A stretch of DNA of 64,000 nt from Myxococcales bacterium (GTDB lineage: Bacteria; Myxococcota_A; UBA9160; SZUA-336), in NCBI GenBank assembly GCA_013215565.1, contig JABSQV010000003.1, forward strand, positions 44,723 to 108,722. The letters run 5' to 3'. The translations under genes were made by a program, and so were the position numbers. Positions within the stretch are counted from its first letter, which is position 1, and each line of letters opens with the position of its first letter. Under the pieces are notes generated by a model. That model was not told where the DNA came from. It was given only the letters and a program-made list of their open reading frames with translations, and ran no database searches. Below are positions 48,921 through 57,638 of this stretch, piece after piece.

Positions 48921-49730
48921 TCAGTCCACGGGTGCAAAGAAGGCCAGCGTTCGGACCTCGATGCTCTCGCGCGCGGGCGCGTCGCTGGGACTGGTTTCGT
49001 CCTCGAAGGCCGTGTGGGCGGTGAAGCGCGCGCGGTCCAGGGCGGAGTCGAAGCATTTGAGCAAGAGCGCCTCGTCGGCCTGCATGTTCGGGAAGTAGTA
49101 CCAGCGGTGCGCTTCGTTGAAGTGGAGCGAGTAGACCTCGCCGGTCCGGTCACGGTACCGGAGATCCGTCGGAACGAAGTCGGGCGGACGCAGTGTCTGT
49201 GCATCGCAGACCGCGAGCGGACTCTTTTCGACCGGGCCCCGGATTGGCTTCCACACGTTGATCACCGCAAAGCGGTGCTCGAGCAGTGCCCGGGCCTGCT
49301 GTTCTGGGAGCAGGTCGCGCACCCGCTGGGGCGAGGAGCGCTCCGTATAATCGTTGTGCGCGAAGAGCACGGGATTCTGGACGCCGCGCTCACCGCGCTC
49401 GGCGAGTTCGGCCGAACGCACGTTGTGATCGAAGGCCAGGACGCGGGTCGCACCCGTATGCGCCCGAACCAGCGCCTCGACCTCGGAATAGTAGACTCGT
49501 CGCACCGCGTCGGCGTCGTAGAGATCCCGAACCGCGGTCCGAACCGGGACCAGTTCGAAGCCATGGGCGTCGAGCGAGGGCTCCGGGACGAGCTTGCGCG
49601 CGTCGTGGATCGGAAGCGTCCGCCGGTCTCCGCGGGTGTTCCTCCACGGGCTCCCGGGCGGTGGCCGAACCTGGTAGTAGATCGGTTTTTCATCCATCTG
49701 GGCCAGGTAGTTGAGCGTCGCTCGAACCAT
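48921..49730 (-). CDS. CmcJ/NvfI-type Fe(II)/2-oxoglutarate oxygenase family protein
   Basis: A 269-residue protein with the family blocks FDHNVRS, FAHNDYTERSSPQRVRDLL (His-x-Asp metal pair), RFAVINVWKPIRGPVEKSPL, HRWYYFPNMQADEALLLKCF, and HTAFEDETSPSDAPARESIE with the distal His and the RxSxExR binding segment. The family includes the cephamycin C-7 hydroxylation protein CmcJ and fungal tailoring oxygenases. It sits beside VOC and ABM genes, so modification of a small molecule is plausible. Confidence 0.82.
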   Translation of the reverse strand: MVRATLNYLAQMDEKPIYYQVRPPPGSPWRNTRGDRRTLPIHDARKLVPEPSLDAHGFELVPVRTAVRDLYDADAVRRVYYSEVEALVRAHTGATRVLAFDHNVRSAELAERGERGVQNPVLFAHNDYTERSSPQRVRDLLPEQQARALLEHRFAVINVWKPIRGPVEKSPLAVCDAQTLRPPDFVPTDLRYRDRTGEVYSLHFNEAHRWYYFPNMQADEALLLKCFDSALDRARFTAHTAFEDETSPSDAPARESIEVRTLAFFAPVD

Positions 49731-49732
49731 CT

Positions 49733-50242
49733 TCAGGCTCCCTCGCGGGATCCGCTGAAACCCAGCGCACCCAGACCGTCGCCGGGCCCGGGACCGTCGG
49801 GGCCCAGGCGTCCTCGCTCACCGAAGTGTCCCTTGCCGGGGAGGTAGTTTACCTCGACCCGGATTCCGTCCGGATCCTCGAACAGCACCGAGTAGTAACC
49901 GGGCGCGAACTCGGACCCCTCCTCGGGTGCGTGCACGATCTTCGCGTCGCACTGCTCGAGCAGGTAGCGGTGGATCTCGTCGACGTCCTCGCTGCTGCGC
50001 GCCCGGAAGCAGAGGTGGTGGAGCCCGACCCGGTTCTGGTCGAACGGATCGCGTGGACTCCCCTCCGGCACCCCGCGCACCAGAACGCCCGTACGGCCCC
50101 CGATGCAGTAGACGATGCCGTCCCCGCGGATCAGCGTCTTCATCCCCAGAAAGTGACAGAGCCCTTCCCAGAACGGGACACAGCGGTCCGCATCGTTCAC
50201 GGTCAGCTGGACGTGCGCGATGCCGTTGATCTCGACGCTCAT
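49733..50242 (-). CDS. VOC (glyoxalase/dioxygenase) superfamily protein
   Basis: A 169-residue protein beginning at the ATG at 50242 (MSVEINGIAHVQLTVNDADR). Paired beta-alpha-beta modules: His in HVQLTVND, HHLCFRARS, and Glu in GIRVEVNYLPGKG supply typical metal ligands. FYSVLFEDPDG-like text (YYSVLFEDPDGIRVEVNY) is a VOC hallmark. The substrate is unknown. It ends 2 bp before the oxygenase gene, suggesting one operon. Confidence 0.85.
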   Translation of the reverse strand: MSVEINGIAHVQLTVNDADRCVPFWEGLCHFLGMKTLIRGDGIVYCIGGRTGVLVRGVPEGSPRDPFDQNRVGLHHLCFRARSSEDVDEIHRYLLEQCDAKIVHAPEEGSEFAPGYYSVLFEDPDGIRVEVNYLPGKGHFGERGRLGPDGPGPGDGLGALGFSGSREGA

Positions 50243-50320
50243 GCATCTGCTCCGATCAAACAACCGGCCCCGTACAGCCAGGACCCCCGACACGTCCCAG
50301 GCGACGCTGTACAGCCGGCG

Positions 50321-50608
50321 TCAGTCGCCCAGCACCCTCAGCACGGTGATCTCGGGACGGCCGTCCAGCGCCTCGGCGAACTTGGGACCCGCAGCCTGGA
50401 AGTGCGGGGTCTGCTGGTGCGCGCCGAGCGCGGCCTGATCCTCGTAGAGTTCGACGAAGACGTACTCGCCGCCGGGATCCTTGCAGAGCTTGTAGAGCTT
50501 GTTTCCGGGCTCGTTGGCTTCGACCTGGGCCGCGAGTTCGACCGCAAACTTCTCGAACTCGGCCTCCTGACCTTCCTTGACCTTCATCTTCGCAATCAGC
50601 GCCAGCAT
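50321..50608 (-). CDS. Antibiotic biosynthesis monooxygenase (ABM) domain protein
   Basis: A 95-residue ferredoxin-like-fold protein (ATG at 50608). MLALIAKMKVKEGQEAEFE, then EPGNKLYKLCKDPGG, YVFVELYEDQAALGAHQQTP, and HFQAAGPKFAEAL. These small dimeric proteins include quinone-forming monooxygenases (YgiN-like) and heme-degrading enzymes. It is followed by the VOC and CmcJ-like genes on the same strand. Confidence 0.85.
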   Translation of the reverse strand: MLALIAKMKVKEGQEAEFEKFAVELAAQVEANEPGNKLYKLCKDPGGEYVFVELYEDQAALGAHQQTPHFQAAGPKFAEALDGRPEITVLRVLGD

Positions 50609-50682
50609 GGGCCTCTCCCTCGTCGGTGTCTGGGTCTGCGCACTATACCAGAGGCGCGGAAAGCTTCTGGTAGACTCGCGAC

Positions 50683-51363
50683 ATGAGAGACGAACTGGTG
50701 AGCTACGAACTGCGGGAATCGGTGGCGTTGCTGGGCTTCGACGACGGCAAGGCCAACGTGATCGGGCCCGCCGCACAGGCGGCTCTCCACGCCGCGCTCG
50801 ACCGGGCCGAGAAGGAGGCGCGCGCGCTGGTGCTCGCGGGCCGTCCCGGCCGATTTTCGGCCGGCTTCGACCTCGGCGTCATGCGCGCGGGCGGCGCTGA
50901 GGTGGCTCGGATGGTGCGCGGCGGCGCGGAGCTGGCGGCGCGCCTCTACGCCTTCCCGCTTCCGGTGGTGGCAGCAGTCACGGGACATGCGCTCGCGATG
51001 GGTGCGGTGCTGCTGCTCGTGGCGGACGAACGCATCGGGGCCTCCGGGGACTTCAAGATCGGCCTGAACGAAACCGCGATCGGAATGACGCTTCCGGACT
51101 TCGCGCTGATCCTGACACGCGAACGCCTCGCGCCCACGCACCTGACGCGCGCGACCCTGAACGCCGAGATCTTTGGCCCGGACGGGGCCGTCGAGGCCGG
51201 CTTCCTGGATCGAGTCGTACCGGCAGCGGAACTCCCCCAGGAAGCCTTCGCGCGCGCAAGTGCGCTCGCGGCCCTCGACCTAAGCGCGCACTGCGCGACG
51301 AAGCGCAGGCTGCGCGAGGTTGCCCTGGCGGCATTGCGGGAATCCCTTTCCGCGGTCGGGTAG
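50683..51363 (+). CDS. Enoyl-CoA hydratase/isomerase (crotonase) family protein
   Basis: A 226-residue crotonase-fold protein. Oxyanion-hole segments FSAGFDLGVM and GHALAMGAVLLLVAD; the region GLNETAIGMTLPDFA carries a Glu at one usual catalytic position. It is somewhat shorter than typical (about 260), lacking part of the C-terminal trimerisation helices. Divergent from the ABM gene by 74 bp. The acyl-CoA substrate is unknown. Confidence 0.88.
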   Translation: MRDELVSYELRESVALLGFDDGKANVIGPAAQAALHAALDRAEKEARALVLAGRPGRFSAGFDLGVMRAGGAEVARMVRGGAELAARLYAFPLPVVAAVTGHALAMGAVLLLVADERIGASGDFKIGLNETAIGMTLPDFALILTRERLAPTHLTRATLNAEIFGPDGAVEAGFLDRVVPAAELPQEAFARASALAALDLSAHCATKRRLREVALAALRESLSAVG

Positions 51364-51375
51364 GGCCGCGGACGC

Positions 51376-51858
51376 CTACTTCGGGCGCACCGCACGTCGG
51401 CGTCGCGCAATCTCGAACGCCTCGAGTTCGTCGAACTGGGCCGGGAAGTAGAGGGCCAGGATCCGGCCGATCCGGCGGAGTTCGGCCGGGTCCTCGTCGA
51501 GCAGGATCAATACCTCCCCGTACCAGTACAGGAGCTGCCCGTCCAGCGGATTGAGCTCGAGCGCGCGCGCAAAGTGGCGACGCGCCAGATCGAGTTCTCC
51601 GCGCTCGGCGGCCCAGACCCCGGCAAAGCGGTTCGACTCGGCGCGGTCCGGGTAGACCTCGAGCAGCACGCCGGACAGGGACTCGAGCATCTCGGCCCGG
51701 AGTTTCGGAATGTTCCCGGGCGCGGTCGCAGGTCGGAGGTGACCGTGAGGCGCCAGCCAGCTCCGCTCGACCCACACGAGTCCGACCGCAACCGTCAGGA
51801 TGCCGACCGGCAGCAGCAGAACACGCAGCCGCCGGCTGACCCGTTCCGCAGTGCGCAC
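51376..51858 (-). CDS. Membrane-anchored TPR-like protein
   Basis: A 160-residue protein with one N-terminal membrane helix (about 10-30) and a soluble region of TPR-like helix pairs (GELDLARRHFARALELNPLD). No enzyme motif. It is adjacent by 1 bp to the membrane protein gene upstream, so they probably form an operon and act together. Confidence 0.7.
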   Translation of the reverse strand: MRTAERVSRRLRVLLLPVGILTVAVGLVWVERSWLAPHGHLRPATAPGNIPKLRAEMLESLSGVLLEVYPDRAESNRFAGVWAAERGELDLARRHFARALELNPLDGQLLYWYGEVLILLDEDPAELRRIGRILALYFPAQFDELEAFEIARRRRAVRPK

Positions 51859-51859
51859 G

Positions 51860-52891
51860 CTACAGGACCCGCTGCAACTCGGGCTTTCTCACCTTCCAGA
51901 TGAACGAGTCGAAGTAGTAGTGAAGCAGCGCGAACGAACTGATCAGCGACGCGCTCAGCAGGTCGAAGTCGACCGGCAGGGAACGCAGAGAACTCAGTTG
52001 CCAGAAGACCCCGGCGTAGCCCACGCACAGCAACAGGAAGGCGGCCACGTGCAACGGACCCGGTGCGCCCAGGTAACGCAGCAGCGACGAGTCCCCCCCG
52101 CTCCGGGCCACGTTATTGCGGTTATAGGCGAACACCATGACCAGGTACTGCCCGCCGTGCATGATCCGGTGCGCGATCGACCAGACCAGCAGCGAGGTGG
52201 TCGCGAAGGCGGTGAAATACCAGAGGAAGTAGCTGGCGAGCAGGAACAGGTATTTCGTGGGATTGAGCGGAGTCCCTCGCCGCAGACACCCCACCACGTG
52301 CCCCAGATAGGCCAGCCCGTAGAGGCCCGTCACGGTCCAGGAAACCAGGTGCACGGTCTCGATCGCGCCGCTCGAAACGGGGAGGTGCCACAGGTGGAGC
52401 ATCCGCACCCAGTAGATGGTGAAGACGGGCGAAGTCAGGAGCAGGTTCACGAACAGCGTCCAGTGCAGGTAGAAGTCGAAGCGGGGCGTGGCCGGGCCGC
52501 CGGTCGCGGCCTTGAAGTCGTAAATTCGGCCGAACCCGTACTGCTGCATGATGCTGTGTTGGTGATCCCACAGTGCTACCAGCAGGATGAGGCTGATCGG
52601 GGCGAACTTGAGCAGCAGGAAGGCCGCGGGAATGAATAGCAGGGGGCCCGCGACCAAGCGCCCACGCCAGCGCCGAAATTCCGCCGGTGAGCCGTACAGG
52701 CGCAGCCAGGTCACACCCTGGTGCGGCACCGTCACGGCGAAGATCACGACGACGAGGCCGAGCGCGGGCAGGTGCCGTTGTGCCAGCAGCGCGGCGGCGA
52801 CCGCCATGAACGGCAGTACCAGGAACCAGAACGCGTCGCTCCGGGGACCCAGGATGTAACCGCGCTGGAAGCTGAAGGAGGCGGAGGTCAT
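51860..52891 (-). CDS. Polytopic membrane protein of unknown function
   Basis: About 343 residues from the ATG at 52891, with about nine hydrophobic helices. His-rich loops include WDHQHSIMQQYGFGRIYD, HLWHLP and HYYFDSFIWK, the last near the C-terminus (HHYYxD-like, as in some integral membrane lipid enzymes). These could bind metal. No recognised family; an ATG at 52945 is a possible alternative start. Downstream partner is the TPR protein. Confidence 0.65.
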   Translation of the reverse strand: MTSASFSFQRGYILGPRSDAFWFLVLPFMAVAAALLAQRHLPALGLVVVIFAVTVPHQGVTWLRLYGSPAEFRRWRGRLVAGPLLFIPAAFLLLKFAPISLILLVALWDHQHSIMQQYGFGRIYDFKAATGGPATPRFDFYLHWTLFVNLLLTSPVFTIYWVRMLHLWHLPVSSGAIETVHLVSWTVTGLYGLAYLGHVVGCLRRGTPLNPTKYLFLLASYFLWYFTAFATTSLLVWSIAHRIMHGGQYLVMVFAYNRNNVARSGGDSSLLRYLGAPGPLHVAAFLLLCVGYAGVFWQLSSLRSLPVDFDLLSASLISSFALLHYYFDSFIWKVRKPELQRVL

Positions 52892-53296
52892 GGGGCCCGG
52901 CTCACGGGCTTCGCCGTCAGAATCGAGGTGCGCATCCCGAGCCATGATAGCCCGGGCGCCACTCGGAGGGCCGCCGGCTCCCGGGCGACGCCGGGGGCCT
53001 GTCGCCACGCCCCGGATCCCGCCAGGGGCCCGAACCGGCCCCCCGGCTGCGTGGCGCCCCCACCCCGGTGTCGCGCCGGGGACGCAATTCTCTGTTGACT
53101 TTCCGGTACCCGAGCACCATAAGATGCCGGATCACGCAGGGCGGCAGGGGTTGCGGGGAGTTGTCGCGGAGAGGGGGGGATGCGTTTTCGTGCCGCGGGT
53201 GCGGCACCACCCTCTCTGTTTGCCGGAGAATCCTCGGAGCGGCAAGTCCATCGGGCGTGCATTGAGGTCGCCACGGGAGAGGGAGAGAACGCAATC
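52892..53296. other. 405-bp intergenic region upstream of amtB
   Basis: The region lies between the divergent membrane-protein gene and amtB. It holds the sigma-70-like promoter annotated at 53095-53123 and a CCCCGG/CCGGGG stem near 53065. The frame of amtB stays open to 53180, but the extra N-terminus is not AmtB-like. No other gene or sigma-54 type -24/-12 site was found. Confidence 0.5.
53095..53123 (+). promoter_or_regulatory. Sigma-70 promoter candidate for amtB
   Basis: TTGACT (53095-53100), 17 bases, CATAAG (53118-53123), about 170 bp upstream of the amtB ATG. Good -35, moderate -10 (4 of 6). Confidence 0.45.
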
Positions 53297-54625
53297 ATGC
53301 GAGAAAAACTGACTTTCCTAAGTATCGGACGCGCCGGCATGGGCCTTTTCGCAACCGCGCTGCCATTGCTGCTACTGGCCGCGGGCACGGCCTTCGGCCA
53401 GGGGATGGACGAGCCTGAGGTACTGCTGGACTCGGGTGACACTGCCTGGATGCTGACGAGTTCCGCGCTGGTCCTGCTGATGACGCTACCGGGGCTGGCG
53501 CTGTTCTACGGCGGCCTCGTCCGTGGCAAGAACGTCCTTTCGGTACTCGTGCAGTGCTTGGCATCGGCCGGGCTCATCGGAGTGCTCTGGGTGCTGGTCG
53601 GCTACTCGCTCGCATTCAGCGGTGACGGCCGGTTCGTCGGAGACCTCGGCGAGTTCTTGCTCGGTGGCATGAGCCCCGAGACGCTCAACGGAACGATTCC
53701 AGCGTACGTGTTCGTAATGTTCCAGGGCATGTTCGCGATCATCACACCGGCCCTGATGCTCGGCGCCTTCGCCGAACGCATGCGTTTCAGCGCCTACATG
53801 TGCTTCATCGCGATCTGGGTCCTCGTCGTCTACTGCCCCCTCGCCCACATGGTCTGGGGCGGGGGCTGGATCGGTGGGATGGGCGCAATGGACTTCGCGG
53901 GGGGCCTGGTCGTGCACATGTCGAGCGGCTTCTCTGCCCTGGCCGCGGCCATCATCCTCGGCAAGCGCCGGGGCTACGGGACCGAGCAGATGGCGCCGCA
54001 CAGCCTCCCGCTGACTGTGATCGGCGCTTCACTGCTTTGGGTCGGCTGGTTCGGCTTCAACGCAGGGAGCCAACTCGCTGCCGACGGGACGGCGGGTCTG
54101 GCGTTCCTGACGACCCAGACCGCGACCGCCACCGCCGTGCTGGCCTGGCTTCTGATCGAGTGGATGCACCGTGGCAAGCCGACCGTACTAGGGGGTGCCA
54201 CCGCCGCAGTCGCGGGGCTCGTCGCGATTACGCCCGCGTGCGCATTCGTCACTCCCGGGGGCTCAATTCTGGTCGGGCTCGGGGCCGCCATCTTCTGCTA
54301 CATGGCCGTGACCATGCTGAAGCCTGGCGCGGGCTATGACGACTCGCTCGACGTCTTCGGAGTACACGGCGTGGGAGGCGCCTGGGGAGCCCTGGCAACC
54401 GGTCTCTTCATCGCGCCCTGGGCAGTGCAGGACGGAGTCAGTTGGGGCGGCCAGGTCATGAAGCAGGTCGCGAGCATCGGCTTCACGGCCGTCTTCGCGA
54501 TCGTGGCCACCACGATCATCCTCTACGTACTCCGCGTGATCCTCGGGGACCTCCGGGTGAGCGAAGAGGACGAGTCCACCGGCGTCGACCTCACGCAACA
54601 CAGCGAGTCCGCGTACAGCGAATAG
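53297..54625 (+). CDS. amtB: Ammonium transporter
   Basis: A 442-residue Amt/MEP/Rh channel with an N-terminal signal peptide and eleven helices. The twin pore histidines lie in GGLVVHMSSGFSALAAAII and FGVHGVGGAWGALATG. The outer vestibule Phe/Trp region (LFYGGLVRGKNVLS) is also present. It conducts ammonium across the inner membrane. The ATG at 53297 follows GGGAGAG. No glnK/glnB partner gene is adjacent, which is unusual for this family. Confidence 0.96.
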   Translation: MREKLTFLSIGRAGMGLFATALPLLLLAAGTAFGQGMDEPEVLLDSGDTAWMLTSSALVLLMTLPGLALFYGGLVRGKNVLSVLVQCLASAGLIGVLWVLVGYSLAFSGDGRFVGDLGEFLLGGMSPETLNGTIPAYVFVMFQGMFAIITPALMLGAFAERMRFSAYMCFIAIWVLVVYCPLAHMVWGGGWIGGMGAMDFAGGLVVHMSSGFSALAAAIILGKRRGYGTEQMAPHSLPLTVIGASLLWVGWFGFNAGSQLAADGTAGLAFLTTQTATATAVLAWLLIEWMHRGKPTVLGGATAAVAGLVAITPACAFVTPGGSILVGLGAAIFCYMAVTMLKPGAGYDDSLDVFGVHGVGGAWGALATGLFIAPWAVQDGVSWGGQVMKQVASIGFTAVFAIVATTIILYVLRVILGDLRVSEEDESTGVDLTQHSESAYSE

Positions 54626-54645
54626 CGCGACTCGGAAGACCGCCG

Positions 54646-54692
54646 CGCGCGCCTCCGGGACGCTCCGTCGTCTCGGGGGCGCGCGTCTTTTT
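54646..54692 (+). terminator. amtB transcription terminator
   Basis: Stem of CGCGCGCC and following bases (from 54646) with the 3' arm ending GGCGCGCG at 54685. About 15 pairs with two G-U, a 10-base loop, then TCTTTTT. A clear intrinsic terminator 20 bp after the amtB stop. Confidence 0.85.
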
Positions 54693-54786
54693 GCCCCGGC
54701 AGGTGAGTGAGCGCCTGATCGGGTCTTCCGGCCTGCTTGGATCGGTCCCAGTTTCCGAGTAGAGTTCAGCCAACCCCGGACACCCG

Positions 54787-55992
54787 ATGACCGCAAACCT
54801 CGAGCCCCTGGATTTCCAGCGCTTCCACACGGAGGTGCTGCCCGACAGGCTCCGTTCCGGAAACGGAGTCCTCGCGGCCGCCGGCGCACGCCACCTCGGC
54901 AGTCTTGCCTTCCGGCGTCAGGAAGGCGGCGCGTATACCTACCGGCCCCACGAGACCCGGATCGAGATCCTGCCGGGCGACGACGCCGACACGGTGATCG
55001 AACTCAGCGACGAAATCTGGCAGAACGTCGTAAACGAACTGGACGCGGCGGCCGGACTGCTGTACGGGGGACGCGGACGCTGCATCAAGGGGAAGGCGCT
55101 TGCCTGGCTCAATTGGGAGCCCGTGTTGCGGGCCATGTTCCACGGACGGCCCGTCTACGATCCCCACGAGGTGAGTCTTCCGGCCAGAGGCGGCGGAATC
55201 CTCAACCCCGAGCAGACCTTTAGGCCCGAAGACCCGCGCAACGACATGGCGCACTTTCTCAACACGGCCGGCTACCTGTTCGTGCGCGAGGTCTTCACAC
55301 AAGACGAGGTCACGGGATTCCTCGCCGAGGCGCGAGAACTCCGGCACGAGGCCCGACAGGGAGACAAGCTCTCGTGGTGGGGCAAGGACCGCGACGGAAG
55401 AGAAGTCCTCTGCCGCGTGACGCGGGGAGCCGCGAAGCCGCGTCTCCGGAGCATCCCGGACGAGCCTCGAATGCAGGCGCTCAAAGACCTAGCGGAGGAA
55501 CCTCTCCAGCACCGGGTCCCACCCTCTTCGGAGGAGGGTGTGACCGTGATCTTCAAGCACCCGGAGATGCGGGAAGGCCTCGGAGATCTGCCCTGGCACC
55601 GGGACTGCGGGATGGGAGGCCACGCCATCATTTGCCCGTCACTGGTCGCATCGGTGTTTCTCACGGAGTCGACCCCCGAAACCGGCGACCTGCGGATGCT
55701 GCCCGGTTCCTGGAAGGCGGGCTGTGCCCCGATCGATGCCGATCATGCCCGGGCGCCCGCCGGAGCCTGTTTCGCGGCGAATCCGGGAGACGTGTCCCTG
55801 CACTACGGAGACACCATGCACGCCGCTCCTCCTCCACAGGGCGACGGCCTCGACTGCTACAGGATCAGCGCGGTGACCGGCTATGCACGCCCAGAGTCGC
55901 GCCCGCACCGCGGCCGCCACTACAACGAGGTGCTCCACCGCCGCGAGGACGGACAGATCGAACACCTCTCGCGCGTCGCCAAACAGGACTAG
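54787..55992 (+). CDS. Phytanoyl-CoA dioxygenase (PhyH) family oxygenase
   Basis: A 401-residue Fe(II)/2-oxoglutarate oxygenase. The metal triad is visible as HRD in LPWHRDCGMGGHAII and the distal His in GDTMHAAPPP. Surrounding text ETGDLRMLPGSWKAGC matches the PhyH core. An extra N-terminal domain (about 1-150) may hold a substrate-specific region. Its substrate is unknown; PhyH proteins hydroxylate fatty acyl chains and many small molecules. Confidence 0.85.
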   Translation: MTANLEPLDFQRFHTEVLPDRLRSGNGVLAAAGARHLGSLAFRRQEGGAYTYRPHETRIEILPGDDADTVIELSDEIWQNVVNELDAAAGLLYGGRGRCIKGKALAWLNWEPVLRAMFHGRPVYDPHEVSLPARGGGILNPEQTFRPEDPRNDMAHFLNTAGYLFVREVFTQDEVTGFLAEARELRHEARQGDKLSWWGKDRDGREVLCRVTRGAAKPRLRSIPDEPRMQALKDLAEEPLQHRVPPSSEEGVTVIFKHPEMREGLGDLPWHRDCGMGGHAIICPSLVASVFLTESTPETGDLRMLPGSWKAGCAPIDADHARAPAGACFAANPGDVSLHYGDTMHAAPPPQGDGLDCYRISAVTGYARPESRPHRGRHYNEVLHRREDGQIEHLSRVAKQD

Positions 55993-56002
55993 CCGACGCC
56001 CC

Positions 56003-56668
56003 TCATTCCGGCGATCGGGGCCCGGGTTCGAGGGTCGCAACGCGACCGCTGCGGAACATCTGCGCGACGACGAACAGGCCCACGAGCAACCACACCCAGC
56101 CCGGAACCCCGGGCAGAAACTCGCTCGCCGCTTCGCCGGCCAGGACCAGCGCAACAATGGCCGGAATCACGCCGATCGCGGTGCCCAGCACGTAGTCGCG
56201 CACGCGCACGCGCGACACGGCCAGCACCAGATGGGTCCACGGAGCCATGAACGTGACGAGCCGGATCAGGATCACGCCCAGGAGCGGGCGCGACTCGGTC
56301 CAGGACTCCAACCAGCGCAACCTGGCGGGCATGCGGCCCTGGACCAAGTCCCGGGCTAGATAGCGGGCAACCACGAACACGCTGGTGGCGGACACCACCG
56401 CCCCCACCCACGAGATCGCGAGCGCGGATTCGCGCGGCCAGGTGATTCCCGCGACGATCACGAATAGCACGCTCGGGATCGCGACCATCTCCCCGAGCGC
56501 GAAGATCGCCCAGAACAGGGGGGGACCCCAGGGTCCGGCGTCGAGCAGGAGTGCCCGGATTGCGTCCGGCCGAAGCTGGTCATCGAGCCCGCTCGTGTAC
56601 ACCGCCAGCACGACGCCGACCACGGCCGCCGCGAGCGCGATCCTGAGCCATAGCCTCCGGCCCCTCAC
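56003..56668 (-). CDS. TVP38/TMEM64 (VTT domain) membrane protein
   Basis: A 221-residue membrane protein with five to six helices. Core pattern GPPLFWAIFALGEMVAIPS, WVGAVVSATSVFVVARYLAR, and RLVTFMAPW place it in the DedA/VTT superfamily, whose members include lipid scramblases and proton-coupled exporters. It overlaps the HAD phosphatase gene by 4 bp. Function not inferable. Confidence 0.8.
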   Translation of the reverse strand: MRGRRLWLRIALAAAVVGVVLAVYTSGLDDQLRPDAIRALLLDAGPWGPPLFWAIFALGEMVAIPSVLFVIVAGITWPRESALAISWVGAVVSATSVFVVARYLARDLVQGRMPARLRWLESWTESRPLLGVILIRLVTFMAPWTHLVLAVSRVRVRDYVLGTAIGVIPAIVALVLAGEAASEFLPGVPGWVWLLVGLFVVAQMFRSGRVATLEPGPRSPE

Positions 56669-57312
56669 AAGTCGTACGCGACTTCGCGTTCGACCAGATC
56701 GATCCCGAGCAGGGTCTCGAGTTCGCGCAGGGCCGCGATCGGCTCCTCCACCTTGATCGTCGCCATCCCGAGCGCGCGCGCCGCCTTCAGGTTACGTCCG
56801 ATGTCGTCCAGGAACACGGCTTCGGCGGGCTCGACCCCCAGTTCGCGGCACACCAGTCGGTAGATGCGCGGGTCTGGCTTTCGGAGCCCGACCACGCTCG
56901 ACTCCACGACCAACTCGAACAACTCCGCGAAGGGGCGGCCCTCGCCCTCCGCCTGGCTGCGCCAGTTGTTGGTGAGCGCCGCGACCCGAAACCCACGGGC
57001 CCTCAGGGAACGGATCGCTGTGAGCATGCTCGGCCTCAGCGACGACGCCTCCGCCATATACTCGAACATCCGCCGGCCGTCGACAGCGAGGCCCCGGGCA
57101 CCCATGTCCGCTTCGAATTCAGCGAAGAACGCCTCCAGCTCGAGTTCGCCCCGCTCGAGGCGCGACCAGGCGCCGCCCTCTCCTGCGGCGACAATCGCGC
57201 GGTTGATGGCGTTTCGATCGAGCCCGGAGTCGCGTTCGTAGGCCTGGATCGCGTGCAGCGGAGAGCCGGTCACGACCCCGCCCACATCGAACACAACGGC
57301 CTTGTATCCCAT
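56665..57312 (-). CDS. HAD-superfamily phosphatase (epoxide-hydrolase N-terminal-like)
   Basis: A 215-residue HAD protein beginning at the ATG at 57312. Motif I is FDVGGVVTG, with Gly replacing the usual second Asp. Motif II Thr lies in ALTNNWR, the motif III Lys in LRKPDPRIYR, and motif IV is VFLDDIGRN. DxGGVxxG is found in the soluble epoxide hydrolase N-domain and the ACAD10-type HAD domain. It probably hydrolyses a phosphoester on a cytoplasmic metabolite. Confidence 0.85.
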   Translation of the reverse strand: MGYKAVVFDVGGVVTGSPLHAIQAYERDSGLDRNAINRAIVAAGEGGAWSRLERGELELEAFFAEFEADMGARGLAVDGRRMFEYMAEASSLRPSMLTAIRSLRARGFRVAALTNNWRSQAEGEGRPFAELFELVVESSVVGLRKPDPRIYRLVCRELGVEPAEAVFLDDIGRNLKAARALGMATIKVEEPIAALRELETLLGIDLVEREVAYDL

Positions 57313-57638
57313 CAGATTCCCCCGACCCGGGGTTTTATCCCTCACCCACAGACACACGACAAGTATGAGGTCGCCACCGCCCCGGCGGCCGAGAAACCCA
57401 AACGAAAAAAGAGCAAAAAAAAAGCCCGCCGAGGCGGACTAGCGATTTCTGCGACGAACGAACAGTATTATACCACGAAACTTTCGAAATTCAAGCACTT
57501 TCTTTGAAATTTCTGGGCTCGCGAAAAAACCGGACCCGAACGCTCGAATCGACGCTGCGAAGTGCTGCTTTGGCCACATAAAGCCGCGTTTTCGGCAGCT
57601 TGGCTCACGTCGCTGCCGATGCCCTCGAGGGCGCATAC
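57313..57638. other. 326-bp AT-rich intergenic region
   Basis: The region is markedly lower in GC than its flanks. It contains the terminator at 57416-57439 and an imperfect inverted repeat near 57480-57515 (GAAATTCAAG and CTTTGAAATTTC). A Lys-rich plus-strand reading exists (EKPKRKKSKKKARRGG) but has no nearby start codon or ribosome binding site, so no gene is called. Confidence 0.5.
57416..57439 (-). terminator. Intrinsic terminator downstream of the SRPBCC gene
   Basis: On the minus strand a short GC hairpin (GTCCGC-CTCG-GCGGGC, 57424-57439) is followed by eight T residues (57416-57423). It lies about 200 bp after the minus-strand gene ending at 57639. Confidence 0.6.

Noticed and set aside
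53195-53225. Possible sigma-54 promoter before amtB (GGCAC ... TTGC)
   Set aside because: Spacing between the GG and GC elements is 16 rather than 10 bases.
53180-53296. Upstream in-frame extension of amtB
   Set aside because: The residues before the ATG at 53297 are not AmtB-like and the ATG has a proper ribosome binding site and signal peptide.
57253-57507. Lys-rich plus-strand ORF reading EKPKRKKSKKKARRGG
   Set aside because: Its start lies inside the opposite-strand HAD gene, there is no ribosome binding site, and the A-run is explained by the minus-strand terminator.
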